Assembly (NCBI RefSeq): GCF_043757465.1
Contig: NZ_JAYVPL010000066.1
Coordinates: 3,077 to 67,076 of the forward strand
Source: Armatimonas sp043757465
GTDB taxonomy: Bacteria; Armatimonadota; Armatimonadia; Armatimonadales; Armatimonadaceae
Direction: 5' to 3'
Length of the DNA stretch: 64,000 bases
Part shown: in pieces, positions 52,293 to 60,374 of the stretch
Numbering within the stretch: the first letter of the stretch is position 1
How the letters are laid out: every line of letters begins with the position of its first letter
Made by a program: the position numbers and the translations under genes
The notes under the pieces: model-generated
What the model was told of the DNA's origin: nothing
Databases searched by the model: none
Seen by the model: the letters and a program-made list of their open reading frames with translations, nothing else

Positions 52293-53279
52293 ATGAAGGA
52301 CATGGATGTCGCATTTTTTCTTGTCGGGGACACGCACTATCTCGCCGACAAGACTGCCCCAGAGAAGCTAGATACCGCCTCGCAGGAAGTGACCAGTCGG
52401 TTGGTTGAGCAGCTCAATAAGCTCCCAGGGACACCGATTCCGCCGAGCGCAGGCGGGGGCCGGGTGGAGGAGCCGCGTGGACTGATCCATGCGGGCGACT
52501 TGATAGATAGTGGGGACAAGAACAACGGCGCTTACCCCGTCATGCAGCGCACCGAGTGGGCGGCGTTCTCGGCGGATTATAGCCTGACGCACAAAGATGG
52601 TAAGCTGCGGTTTCCCGTCTACGAGGTCTACGGCAACCACGATAGCCCGTCGGGGGATGGCCTCGTGGTACAGAAAATCATCGAGCGCAACCGGAAGCGT
52701 CTGGGTATAAACCTCTCCCCCAACGGTCTGCACTACTCCTGGGACTGGGGACAGGTGCACTGTGTGAATCTCGGAATCGTGGTGGGCTCCGTGCCGGAAG
52801 TCACACGCAAGCGGCGCTACAACCCGCTGGAGAGCCTTGCCTTCCTCAAAGCCGACCTGGAAAAACGGGTTGGGAAGAGCGGACGGCCCGTTGTTCTAAC
52901 ACACCACGTGGATGTGGGCCGCTACGCCACGCCGCCCGATCCCGATGCGCCCCCGAGTAATAAAGAGTGGGATGCCTGTGATGTGCGTGGCTATTATGAG
53001 GTCATCAAGGGCTACAATACTGTCGCCATTCTCTACGGTCACACCCACGTCCGCAATATCTTCCCCTGGGACGGCACCACGGCAAAAGCAACGCTGGGAC
53101 TGCCCGTCTTCAATGTGGACAACGGAGCGCACTTCGCCTTTGACACCCAGGCGATGCTCTACTTTCATCTAAAAAACGACACCATGACCGTCCGCGAGTG
53201 GGCCACCACGGACCGCTGGAAGACCGCCGCCTGGACACCACAGGTCTGGAAATTCCCGCTGGAGCCGAAAAAGCCATGA
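52293..53279 (+). CDS. Calcineurin-like metallophosphoesterase
   Basis: The 328-residue protein has the metal-binding set VGDTHYLAD near residue 10, IHAGDLIDSGDKNN near 68, YEVYGNHDSPSGDG near 110, VVLTHHVDVGRY near 205 and ILYGHTHVRNIF near 248, all as in calcineurin-like phosphoesterases. It acts on an unknown phosphoester and has no signal peptide. The start at 52293 is chosen from its spacing to TACAAT. ATGs at 52284 and 52302 are alternatives. The last 72 bases before the next gene hold the DnaA-box cluster. Confidence 0.8.
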   Translation: MKDMDVAFFLVGDTHYLADKTAPEKLDTASQEVTSRLVEQLNKLPGTPIPPSAGGGRVEEPRGLIHAGDLIDSGDKNNGAYPVMQRTEWAAFSADYSLTHKDGKLRFPVYEVYGNHDSPSGDGLVVQKIIERNRKRLGINLSPNGLHYSWDWGQVHCVNLGIVVGSVPEVTRKRRYNPLESLAFLKADLEKRVGKSGRPVVLTHHVDVGRYATPPDPDAPPSNKEWDACDVRGYYEVIKGYNTVAILYGHTHVRNIFPWDGTTAKATLGLPVFNVDNGAHFAFDTQAMLYFHLKNDTMTVREWATTDRWKTAAWTPQVWKFPLEPKKP

Positions 53280-53288
53280 GGGACAAAA

Positions 53289-53320
53289 TTATCCACAGCC
53301 TGTGGATAACCTGTGGATAA
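53289..53320. promoter_or_regulatory. Cluster of three perfect DnaA boxes
   Basis: TTATCCACA occurs at 53289-53297 (plus) and as TGTGGATAA at 53301-53309 and 53312-53320 (minus). The last two are part of an exact 11-bp tandem repeat, about one helical turn, so the boxes face the same side. The cluster is in a 72-base gap between two convergent genes, where no promoter is needed. Confidence 0.6.
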
Positions 53321-53351
53321 CTCACCAATGCCCGTGCGCCAATACCCAGAG

Positions 53352-54581
53352 TTACGGCTTGAGGAGGTTCTGAATACGAGGAGAGAGCTTTTGGCAGTAA
53401 AGTGCGTACCCCTGCGCAGTAAGATGGATGCCGTCGCGAAATAAAGACGGGTTCAGGCTGCCGTCCTGCTTTAAAAAGACACTTCCTAGGTCCAAAAAAT
53501 CGGGGAACTGCCTGGTGAGCAAGGCATTAACACGGCGGATCTGAGCACGGAGCGGGCGCGTCGGGCTATCCTGGACGGGGAAGAGCCCCACGACCAGAAC
53601 GCGCGTGCCCGGACAAGCCCGGTTTATCGCTCGGACACAGGCCTTGATCCCCTCAACAACACGCTCCGGAGGGTAGGTATCGCGAATCAGGTTGTTGATC
53701 CCCACGCCCAGCACCACCAGCCTCGGATGGAGCCCCGCCAGTGCCCCGTCCTGAATCCGCCAGAGAATCTGCGAGGTGCGATCACCGCCCAGCCCTAGGT
53801 TGAGTGCCCACAGTGGCTTGAAGTGACTCTCCCACACGTCGCGGCCCTCGCGCTGCCAGTCCCAGGTAAGCGAATCGCCCAGAAATACCACGGGGTGCTC
53901 TTTCCGAGCCTGCTGCTTAAGCATCCGCTGGCTGGAAAGCCAGCCACCGCCCGGGGCCCCTGGATAGGGCAACTCGGGTTCCTGGTGCTCCGGGGGAGCG
54001 ACCCTAATCGGGTCGGCGGGAACCGTCTCCACGCGCTCGCCAGAGAGTTGCACCTCATCAAGCCAGACCGTGCCGGTTCCCTCTGCACGGAGCGCCACAC
54101 TGAAGTGCGTGCTGTCCGCAGCCAGCGTCACTTTTTGCATGAACAAAAACCAGTCGCTTGTTTTTTCCAGACGCGCCGCCGGAAGGAGCGCCAAGGGGCG
54201 AGCGCGTCTATCGTAGGGCAGAAGCCCAACTTGCACCTGGAGCGCTCCTTCGGTCTTGATCCAGCCCCACAGAGTGATCTCCCTACCCGCGCCACCTCGC
54301 ATCACCTGCTCTAGGGTGCGCTCACCGGAGATACCCGATAAACGAAACTTGAGTGCCGCCTGCCCGCTGTGTTTGATCTTGGTGTCCCGGCTCAGTGCAC
54401 GACGCTTGTAGCCTACCCAGGGCTCGCCCCAGTCCGTCGGGTAGTCGGTGCCCTGCTCCATGTCACCATTGTGTAGCTCCAAGAGAGGCAGAGGTGCAGG
54501 CTGGCGCGGCGCACAGCCTACGAGCAAGATACCCAGCCCCAGCAAGATACCTAGCCCCAGTACGAATCGCCTCACTCCCAT
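53352..54581 (-). CDS. SGNH/GDSL hydrolase lipoprotein
   Basis: The 409-residue protein starts at ATG 54581 and has a lipoprotein signal ending in LLVGCAPRQ (Cys near residue 23). Residues 35-180 form a carbohydrate-binding-like beta sandwich (GYKRRALSRDTKIKHSGQAA). The C-terminal SGNH domain has VVFLGDSLTWDW (block I, Ser), LNLGLGGDRT (block II, Gly), LGVGINNLIRDTYPPE (block III, Asn) and FRDGIHLTAQGY (block V, Asp-His). It resembles the platelet-activating-factor acetylhydrolase type. It would de-esterify a surface or extracellular substrate. A 15-base DNA repeat in the signal region encodes GLGILLGLGIL. Confidence 0.85.
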   Translation of the reverse strand: MGVRRFVLGLGILLGLGILLVGCAPRQPAPLPLLELHNGDMEQGTDYPTDWGEPWVGYKRRALSRDTKIKHSGQAALKFRLSGISGERTLEQVMRGGAGREITLWGWIKTEGALQVQVGLLPYDRRARPLALLPAARLEKTSDWFLFMQKVTLAADSTHFSVALRAEGTGTVWLDEVQLSGERVETVPADPIRVAPPEHQEPELPYPGAPGGGWLSSQRMLKQQARKEHPVVFLGDSLTWDWQREGRDVWESHFKPLWALNLGLGGDRTSQILWRIQDGALAGLHPRLVVLGVGINNLIRDTYPPERVVEGIKACVRAINRACPGTRVLVVGLFPVQDSPTRPLRAQIRRVNALLTRQFPDFLDLGSVFLKQDGSLNPSLFRDGIHLTAQGYALYCQKLSPRIQNLLKP

Positions 54582-54638
54582 CGCCGACAACCTACCACAA
54601 AAAACGAGAGTCGGTACAAAATCTGGAGTCGCTCAAGA

Positions 54639-54644
54639 TATAAT
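54639..54644 (+). promoter_or_regulatory. Consensus -10 TATAAT of the gene at 54651
   Basis: A perfect TATAAT ends 7 bases before the GTG start at 54651. No ribosome site can fit, so a leaderless GTG mRNA is predicted. Confidence 0.6.
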
Positions 54645-54650
54645 CGTGGG

Positions 54651-55286
54651 GTGCAACAAACAGAGCAAGGCGTTCGGGTACGCATCGGGGGTGCCCCCTG
54701 TCTCCTAACCCTGGAAATAGAGCGATTGCAAGAGCGGATGGTAGCCCTAGGTCACTCCGGCCAAGTGCGCGTGGAGTGGACGGCGGGAATAAACCCTGGT
54801 GAGTATTTTCAGGACGAGACCGGCAAGGACATTGTGTGTCTCAATCCGTACTTTATTGTCCTGATGCGCCTAGGGCTCTTTCCCCTGCCCTGGCCCGCCG
54901 CCTTCTGCCCCGCACCGCTCTATCGCAAGCGTCTTCTCCAGACCCTCGCGCACGAGCTACGCCACGCCCAACAGACCGCCGGGCTGACAGATGTCAGCGA
55001 GAAAGCACCCTGGCTCTCGTACGAAATCCTGCGTAATATTGGGCGTGGCTATATTGCTGTCGCGCTGGTGGGAGCGCTCGCGATCCAGTGGCTCCTGGCG
55101 CGTGAGCTGCTGCTCCCCGCAGTGATTGTCGGCAGTGTGCTGATTGTCCTAGCGCTTGTCTATATCGTCTTGGCCTACTTGAACTACCACCTCGACCCGA
55201 TGGAAGTGGATGCCCGCGCCTACGAGCGGAGCAACTGGCAGGAGTGGGAAGAGTGCCTTCAGCTAAAATCCCCCCCCAACCCATAA
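54651..55286 (+). CDS. Membrane protein with HExxH metallopeptidase-like site
   Basis: The 211-residue protein starts at GTG 54651, fixed by TATAAT 7 bases upstream. It has LLQTLAHELRHAQQTAG near residue 95-110 (His-Glu-x2-His), two hydrophobic segments (about 135-150 and 155-180), and then LDPMEVDARAYERSN near 188, where Glu could be the third zinc ligand. This is the layout of small membrane zinc peptidases. No family name is assigned. The next gene starts 7 bases later, so the two are probably linked. Confidence 0.6.
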   Translation: MQQTEQGVRVRIGGAPCLLTLEIERLQERMVALGHSGQVRVEWTAGINPGEYFQDETGKDIVCLNPYFIVLMRLGLFPLPWPAAFCPAPLYRKRLLQTLAHELRHAQQTAGLTDVSEKAPWLSYEILRNIGRGYIAVALVGALAIQWLLARELLLPAVIVGSVLIVLALVYIVLAYLNYHLDPMEVDARAYERSNWQEWEECLQLKSPPNP

Positions 55287-55292
55287 TAAAAT

Positions 55293-55556
55293 ATGAACAC
55301 AAAGATAAACCCAGCAGCAAACGCGATGCAGGAGAAGCTCAAGAACAACAAGCTCCTCCGTGATGCGCGGCGTGAGATGGGAAAGTTTAGCCTGGACAGC
55401 ACTAAAGTCACTCTTTCTGTCCGCCGTGGCACGCTCTCTGTCTTTGGGAAGTTTGCCGCACTCATGGGGCACGAGACGATCTTTGACAATGAGCGAAAGG
55501 CACTTCTCAAGGCCCTACACAGCCTGCCCGGTATTCACGAGGTAGTGCTTCAGTAG
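55293..55556 (+). CDS. Small BON-like domain protein
   Basis: The 87-residue protein has a charged N-terminal helix (QEKLKNNKLLRDARREMGK), two beta strands (KVTLSVRRGTLSVFGKF) and a C-terminal helix-strand FDNERKALLKALHSLPGIHEVVL, where LPGIHEVVL matches the end of BON domains (LPGV-x-x-V). BON domains bind membranes or lipids in osmotic and transport proteins. CATAAT ends 6 bases before the ATG. It follows the HExxH protein by 6 bases, and leuC starts 70 bases later. Confidence 0.6.
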   Translation: MNTKINPAANAMQEKLKNNKLLRDARREMGKFSLDSTKVTLSVRRGTLSVFGKFAALMGHETIFDNERKALLKALHSLPGIHEVVLQ

Positions 55557-55613
55557 CCACTGCCTATGGATCCCATCGAAACAATTCGTTGGACACGGGG
55601 GAGAGACGCGGCC

Positions 55614-55619
55614 TATAAT
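55614..55619 (+). promoter_or_regulatory. Consensus -10 TATAAT of leuC
   Basis: TATAAT ends 7 bases before the ATG at 55626. It lies inside a longer in-frame extension and so argues that translation starts at 55626 and not upstream. Confidence 0.65.
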
Positions 55620-55625
55620 GAGAGC

Positions 55626-57023
55626 ATGAAGCCACGAACGCTCTTTGAGAAGATCTGGGATGCGCATATTGTCCGCGACGAAGCTGGGAAGCCTGCCCTG
55701 CTCTACATTGACCTGCACCTTGTGCATGAAGTGACCAGCCCACAAGCCTTCGAGGGGCTGCGCCTGGCGGGCCGCAAAGTGCGCCGCCCGGAGCGCACCG
55801 TGGCGACCATGGACCACAATGTCCCGACCACCAGCCGCCTGTTGCCAATTCTGGATGTGATCTCGCTCAAGCAAATCCAGGCACTCGCCAAGAACTGCGA
55901 GGAGTTTGGGATCACCCTCTACGACCTGCACTCGGATAAGCAGGGGGTCGTGCACGTGATCGGGCCGGAGCTGGGCTACACACAGCCCGGTCAGACCATT
56001 GTCTGTGGCGACTCGCACACCAGTACCCACGGCGCGTTTGGCGCGCTCGCCTTCGGAATAGGGACGAGTGAAGTGGAGCATGTTCTCGCCACCCAGTGTC
56101 TACAGCAGAGCATCCCCAAGACCATGGAGATTCGCATCAACGGCATGCTCCACCCTGATGCCACCCCAAAAGACATCATTCTTGCGATTATTGGCAAGAT
56201 TGGCACCGATGGCGCAACGGGCTACGTGGTCGAGTACACGGGTGAGGCGATTCGCAATCTCTCGGTCGAGGGCCGCATGACGGTCTGCAATATGAGTATC
56301 GAGGCCGGAGCGCGCGCCGGAATGATCGCCCCTGACGAGACAACTTTTACCTACCTCAAGGGCCGCGAGTTTGCGCCGCAGGGCGATGCCTGGGACGCTG
56401 CTGTGGTGCAGTGGAGCACGCTGGCCACCGATCCCGGCGCAACCTACGATGTTCTGATCGAGCTCAACGGCCCCCAGATCGCCCCGCATGTCACCTGGGG
56501 AACCTCCCCCGGTCAAGCACTCCCCCTCACCGCCGTCGTCCCCAGCCCCGATCAGTTCACCGACCACGCCGACCGTCGCTCGTGTGAGCAAGCGCTGGCC
56601 TACATGGATCTCACACCCGGCACCCCGCTGCGCTCCATCGCGGTGGATACGGTCTGGATCGGCTCCTGCACCAATGGCCGCATCGAGGATCTCCGCGCCG
56701 CCGCCGCCGTGCTCAAGGGTCGCAGAGTCACTGTCAAGCGGGCCCTGTGCGTCCCTGGCTCGGGATTAGTGAAGCGCCAAGCCGAGGCCGAGGGCCTCGA
56801 TAAAATCTTTGTGGAGTCCGGCTTTGAGTGGCGCGAGCCCGGCTGCTCGATGTGCCTGGGCATGAACCCCGACATTCTCCAGCCCGGCGAGCGCTGCGCC
56901 TCCACCAGCAATCGCAACTTCGAGGGCCGCCAGGGCAAAGGTGGACGCACGCATCTTGTCAGCCCCACCATGGCCGCTGCCACCGCCATCCGAGGAACTC
57001 TCTCTACACCTAGCGATTTATGA
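55626..57023 (+). CDS. leuC: 3-isopropylmalate dehydratase large subunit
   Basis: The 465-residue protein starts at ATG 55626 (MKPRTLFEKIWDAHIV), the usual LeuC N-terminus, directly behind TATAAT. It has ATMDHNVPT, CGDSHTSTHGAFG, and the Fe-S ligands Cys348 in IGSCTNGR and Cys407/Cys410 in GCSMCLGM. With LeuD it isomerises 2- to 3-isopropylmalate in leucine synthesis. No leuD follows. Instead the stop overlaps the RusA start (57020-57023). leuD, leuA and leuB must be elsewhere. All active-site segments look intact. Confidence 0.95.
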   Translation: MKPRTLFEKIWDAHIVRDEAGKPALLYIDLHLVHEVTSPQAFEGLRLAGRKVRRPERTVATMDHNVPTTSRLLPILDVISLKQIQALAKNCEEFGITLYDLHSDKQGVVHVIGPELGYTQPGQTIVCGDSHTSTHGAFGALAFGIGTSEVEHVLATQCLQQSIPKTMEIRINGMLHPDATPKDIILAIIGKIGTDGATGYVVEYTGEAIRNLSVEGRMTVCNMSIEAGARAGMIAPDETTFTYLKGREFAPQGDAWDAAVVQWSTLATDPGATYDVLIELNGPQIAPHVTWGTSPGQALPLTAVVPSPDQFTDHADRRSCEQALAYMDLTPGTPLRSIAVDTVWIGSCTNGRIEDLRAAAAVLKGRRVTVKRALCVPGSGLVKRQAEAEGLDKIFVESGFEWREPGCSMCLGMNPDILQPGERCASTSNRNFEGRQGKGGRTHLVSPTMAAATAIRGTLSTPSDL

Positions 57024-57424
57024 TGCCTGCCTTTGAATTCGTTGTGGCAGGGCCACCTGCCACGGTAAACTCTAAAGATAATAACTCTAAACGCTACCAG
57101 AGGTGGATCAAGACAGTACGAGAAGCAGCAAGAGTGCGCTGGCCCAGAGAGCAAAATCCTGTGGATATGCAAGAACTAACCGTGGAGGTGACAAATTACT
57201 ATCGTGTCCAGAAAGACAGACCCTCACCACCCGATGTGGACAATGTTCTCAAGCCAATTCTCGATGCCATGAATACCGTGGTCTACGAAGATGATGGGCA
57301 GGTCGCTCGGGTCGTGAGTGATCGTTTTGACCTTGGCAAGCCAGTCCCACTCAAAAGTGAGGTCACTCTCGAAGCAGTGGCAACACACAGCGAATTTTTA
57401 TATATCCGGGTCTTTTGGAGCTAG
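57020..57424 (+). CDS. RusA-family Holliday junction resolvase
   Basis: The 134-residue protein has the RusA core PPDVDNVLKPILDAMNTVVY with Asp72 and Asp74, then EDDGQVARVVSDR with Asp91/Asp92. In E. coli RusA the catalytic Asp residues are 70, 72 and 91, so spacing and numbering match closely. RusA dimers cut Holliday junctions and are often phage- or island-encoded. The gene overlaps leuC by 4 bases, and the PD-(D/E)xK gene begins 2 bases after its stop. It is A/T-richer than leuC (GATAATAACTCTAAACGC near the start), consistent with acquired DNA. Confidence 0.85.
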   Translation: MMPAFEFVVAGPPATVNSKDNNSKRYQRWIKTVREAARVRWPREQNPVDMQELTVEVTNYYRVQKDRPSPPDVDNVLKPILDAMNTVVYEDDGQVARVVSDRFDLGKPVPLKSEVTLEAVATHSEFLYIRVFWS

Positions 57425-57426
57425 AA

Positions 57427-58077
57427 ATGACAGCATTAACACAACACAATCAAAAAATTTTAGAAGTTGCGGATGACTATCGTCGTCGTGGCTATGTCGT
57501 GTATATAGAGCCAACCGGAAAAAATCTACCTACCTTCTTACAGGAGTTTCGTCCTGATCTAGTTGCTGAAGGTCTGGAAGACTCTGTCGTTGTTGAAGTT
57601 AAAAAAATCGGAAGCAAAGCGGCAAAATCATGGCCTCAATTAATGAAGCTAGTACAACAGCATCCCGGCTGGCGTCTGGAAGTCGTTGGTCTGGATCGCG
57701 ACGCAGACCAGGTGCATCCCCTCCTCACTGCCTCAGAGATAGAAGGGCGACTGGAGCAAGGGCAGCGACTTCTTCGAGCAACTTCAACAGATACCGCGCT
57801 TTTGGTTATCTGGTCGGCAGTGGAAGCCATTTTGCGCCATATCAGTGAAAAAACGAGCCTAGAAACACCGGATTACCGTACGGGAACTCTTGTAACACGT
57901 CTTTATAGTAATGGGGAAATGGATCGAGAAGATTATGATGTACTGATTCAGGGCATTAGCTGGCGGAACTCGCTGGCACACGGTTTTTCTGTTTCCATCT
58001 CGAAAGAAGATGTACGCAAGATCGTGGCAACAACGAAGCGTCTTTTTGCGGAGCACATCTCCACAGACACTCCATGA
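57427..58077 (+). CDS. PD-(D/E)xK nuclease-like protein (REase_AHJR-like)
   Basis: The 216-residue protein starts at ATG 57427, after GGAG. The N-terminal half has a restriction-type core: DYRRRGYVVYIEP near residue 17, RPDLVAEG with Asp44, and SVVVEVKK with Glu57 and Lys59. This fits the REase_AHJR-like family. The C-terminal half (about 105-216) is helical with LLVIWSAVEAILRHIS and WRNSLAHGF, recalling HEPN-type or RNase-like helical domains. It follows RusA by 2 bases and overlaps the beta-helix gene by 4. Like RusA it is A/T-richer than its neighbours. A DNA-repair or defence role is inference. Confidence 0.75.
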   Translation: MTALTQHNQKILEVADDYRRRGYVVYIEPTGKNLPTFLQEFRPDLVAEGLEDSVVVEVKKIGSKAAKSWPQLMKLVQQHPGWRLEVVGLDRDADQVHPLLTASEIEGRLEQGQRLLRATSTDTALLVIWSAVEAILRHISEKTSLETPDYRTGTLVTRLYSNGEMDREDYDVLIQGISWRNSLAHGFSVSISKEDVRKIVATTKRLFAEHISTDTP

Positions 58078-60359
58078 AGTCATTGATGGAAATCTTTGTT
58101 GCACCCGATGGCGCGGACACGAACTCAGGGACGCGGGCGAGGCCATTGGCGACTCTGAAGCGGGCGCAGGAGCTTACCCGATCCCAGAGTGGTTCCGTGG
58201 TGACACTACGAGCGGGGACGCACTACCTGCCAGAGACGTTGGTGCTGACCGAGGCCGACTCAGGGACGACATGGCGGGCGGCGCGGGGCGAAGAGGCGGT
58301 GGTGAGCGGCGGGGTGCGCCTGATGCTGGCATGGGAGCCGCATAAAAACGGAGTCTGGCGGGCAAAGACGCCGGAAAATCTTGTCCTAGATCAGATTTTT
58401 GTCAACGGCGATCGCCAGCACATGGCCCGCTACCCGAATTTCGACCCAAGTGTGCGCCACTTCAATGGCTACGCCGCCGATGCGTTCTCTCCCGAGCGTG
58501 CCCGGCGCTGGGCCGATCCCACGGGCGCGTATCTCCATGCGATGCACCTGCACGAGTGGGGCGACTTCCACTACCGTGTCACCGGGAAAAACGCCGACGG
58601 CACCTTGGCCTACGAGGGTGGCTGGCAGAACAACCGCCGTCTTGGGATGCACAAGACCTACCGCATGGTGGAGAATGTCTTCGAGGAGCTGGACGCGCCT
58701 GGCGAGTGGTTTCACGATGCCAAAACCGCGACCCTCTACTTTTACCCGCCTCCTGGGGTGGAACTTGCCAAAGCCGTCGTCGAAGCCGTGCGCCTGCGGC
58801 ACTTGATCGAGCTCCGTGGGGCCAAGAAAGTCACGTTGCACGATCTGACCTTTCGGCACGCGGCACGGACATTTATGGATAATAAGGAGCCGTTGCTTCG
58901 GAGCGACTGGACTTGCTATCGTGGCGGTGCACTCTTTTTCACCAACACGGTGGACTGCACGCTGGAGAACCTGACCCTGGATCAAGTGGGGGGCAACGCG
59001 GTCTTTGTGAGTGGGCGAAACCGAAATGTGGTCGTCCGGAGCTGCCATATCGTGAAGGCGGGGGGCAACGGGGTCGCGTTTGTCGGGGAGCCGAAGGCGG
59101 TTCGTAGCCCGCTGTTTGAGTACGAGGAGCGCCAAAGCCTGAGCCAACTCGATCTTGCGCCCGGCCCCAAGACCGACGACTTCCCCACGGAATGCTTCGT
59201 TGAGGACTGCCTGATTCACGAGACGGGCCGAGTCGAGAAGCAAACGGCTCCTGTGCAGATCGCGATGGCGCGGCGCATCACGGTTCGCCATTGCTCCCTC
59301 TACGATGTCCCCCGCGCCGGGCTCAATATCGGCGATGGCTGCTGGGGCGGTCACGTGATTGAACACTGCGATATCTTCAACACGGTTCTCGAGACCGGCG
59401 ATCATGGCTCGTTTAACTCCTGGGGCCGTGACCGCTACTGGGGCCTCAAAGAGGTCAACTTGAACACGATCACTCAGAGCACGCAGAAAAACTTGCCGCT
59501 TCTGGATGTGACAGAGCCGATTGTGATCCGTAACAACCGCTGGCGCTGCGACCATGGGTGGGACATTGACCTAGACGATGGCTCGTCGCACTACGAGCTT
59601 CGCAATAATCTCTGCCTGAACGGGGGCATCAAGCTCCGCGAGGGGTTTTACAGAGTCTGTGAGAACAACGTGATGGTGGGCAACTCGTTCCATCCCCATG
59701 TCTGGTACGAAGGTAGCAAGGATGTCTTCCGCAGGAACATTGTCTTCACCGCCTACCGCCCGATCCGCGTCCCTCAGCCGTGGGGCGAGGAGTGCGACAC
59801 GAATCTATGGCACGTCCCAGGCCAGGCAACCGTCGCGCCCGCAACCGAACTTCAGCAGCAAAGTGGCCGCGACACGCACTCTCTCCAGGCCGATGCACGC
59901 TTTGTCGCCCCAGAGCGTGGTGACTACCGCGTGAAGCCCGGCTCGCCCGCCCTGGCTCTGGGTTTCCAAAACTTCCCCATGGACCGCTTCGGGGTGACCA
60001 GCAAGCATCTCAAGGCCCTTGCCAAGACTCCCACGCTTCCCCAAACCGTCGCGCCCCCAGCGACAAAAGCTACCCGTGACGCCACTCCGATTACCTGGCA
60101 GGGCGCAAAGGTCAAGAATATCGTCGGGCAGGGCGAGGTCTCCGCCTACGGCCTCCCCGGTGAAGCAGGCGTTCTTGTACTCGAACTGGAACCAGACAGC
60201 CCAATCGCTCGTGTTGGCCTGCGCAAAAATGACGTTATTATCGCTGTGGGTCAGAAAGCTATCTCCTCGGTAGAAGAGCTTCGAAGGGCAGCTCCCGCGA
60301 AGCAGAAAGTCACGTTCTACCGCGACCAGAAACGCCTCGTCACCGATCCCTTATTGTAG
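58074..60359 (+). CDS. Right-handed beta-helix protein with C-terminal PDZ domain
   Basis: The 761-residue protein starts with EIFVAPDGADTNSGTRARPL, the usual opening of pectate-lyase-like beta-helix proteins, and continues with coils such as VTLHDLTFRHAA, CTLENLTLDQVGGNAVFVSG and NVVVRSCHIVKAGGNGVAF. The last 90 residues (about 670-761) form a PDZ domain with GEAGVLVLELEPDSPIARVGL and RKNDVIIAVGQKAI. There is no signal peptide, which is odd for a polysaccharide-acting helix. The ATG overlaps the stop of the nuclease gene (58074-58077). Such proteins bind or cut uronic-acid polymers. The PDZ fusion suggests substrate or peptide recognition. Confidence 0.82.
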   Translation: MKSLMEIFVAPDGADTNSGTRARPLATLKRAQELTRSQSGSVVTLRAGTHYLPETLVLTEADSGTTWRAARGEEAVVSGGVRLMLAWEPHKNGVWRAKTPENLVLDQIFVNGDRQHMARYPNFDPSVRHFNGYAADAFSPERARRWADPTGAYLHAMHLHEWGDFHYRVTGKNADGTLAYEGGWQNNRRLGMHKTYRMVENVFEELDAPGEWFHDAKTATLYFYPPPGVELAKAVVEAVRLRHLIELRGAKKVTLHDLTFRHAARTFMDNKEPLLRSDWTCYRGGALFFTNTVDCTLENLTLDQVGGNAVFVSGRNRNVVVRSCHIVKAGGNGVAFVGEPKAVRSPLFEYEERQSLSQLDLAPGPKTDDFPTECFVEDCLIHETGRVEKQTAPVQIAMARRITVRHCSLYDVPRAGLNIGDGCWGGHVIEHCDIFNTVLETGDHGSFNSWGRDRYWGLKEVNLNTITQSTQKNLPLLDVTEPIVIRNNRWRCDHGWDIDLDDGSSHYELRNNLCLNGGIKLREGFYRVCENNVMVGNSFHPHVWYEGSKDVFRRNIVFTAYRPIRVPQPWGEECDTNLWHVPGQATVAPATELQQQSGRDTHSLQADARFVAPERGDYRVKPGSPALALGFQNFPMDRFGVTSKHLKALAKTPTLPQTVAPPATKATRDATPITWQGAKVKNIVGQGEVSAYGLPGEAGVLVLELEPDSPIARVGLRKNDVIIAVGQKAISSVEELRRAAPAKQKVTFYRDQKRLVTDPLL

Positions 60360-60374
60360 AGGTATCCTATAACC

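Noticed and set aside
58386..59555. 389-residue open frame on the minus strand
   Set aside because: It is antisense to the beta-helix gene and has no family pattern or start signals.
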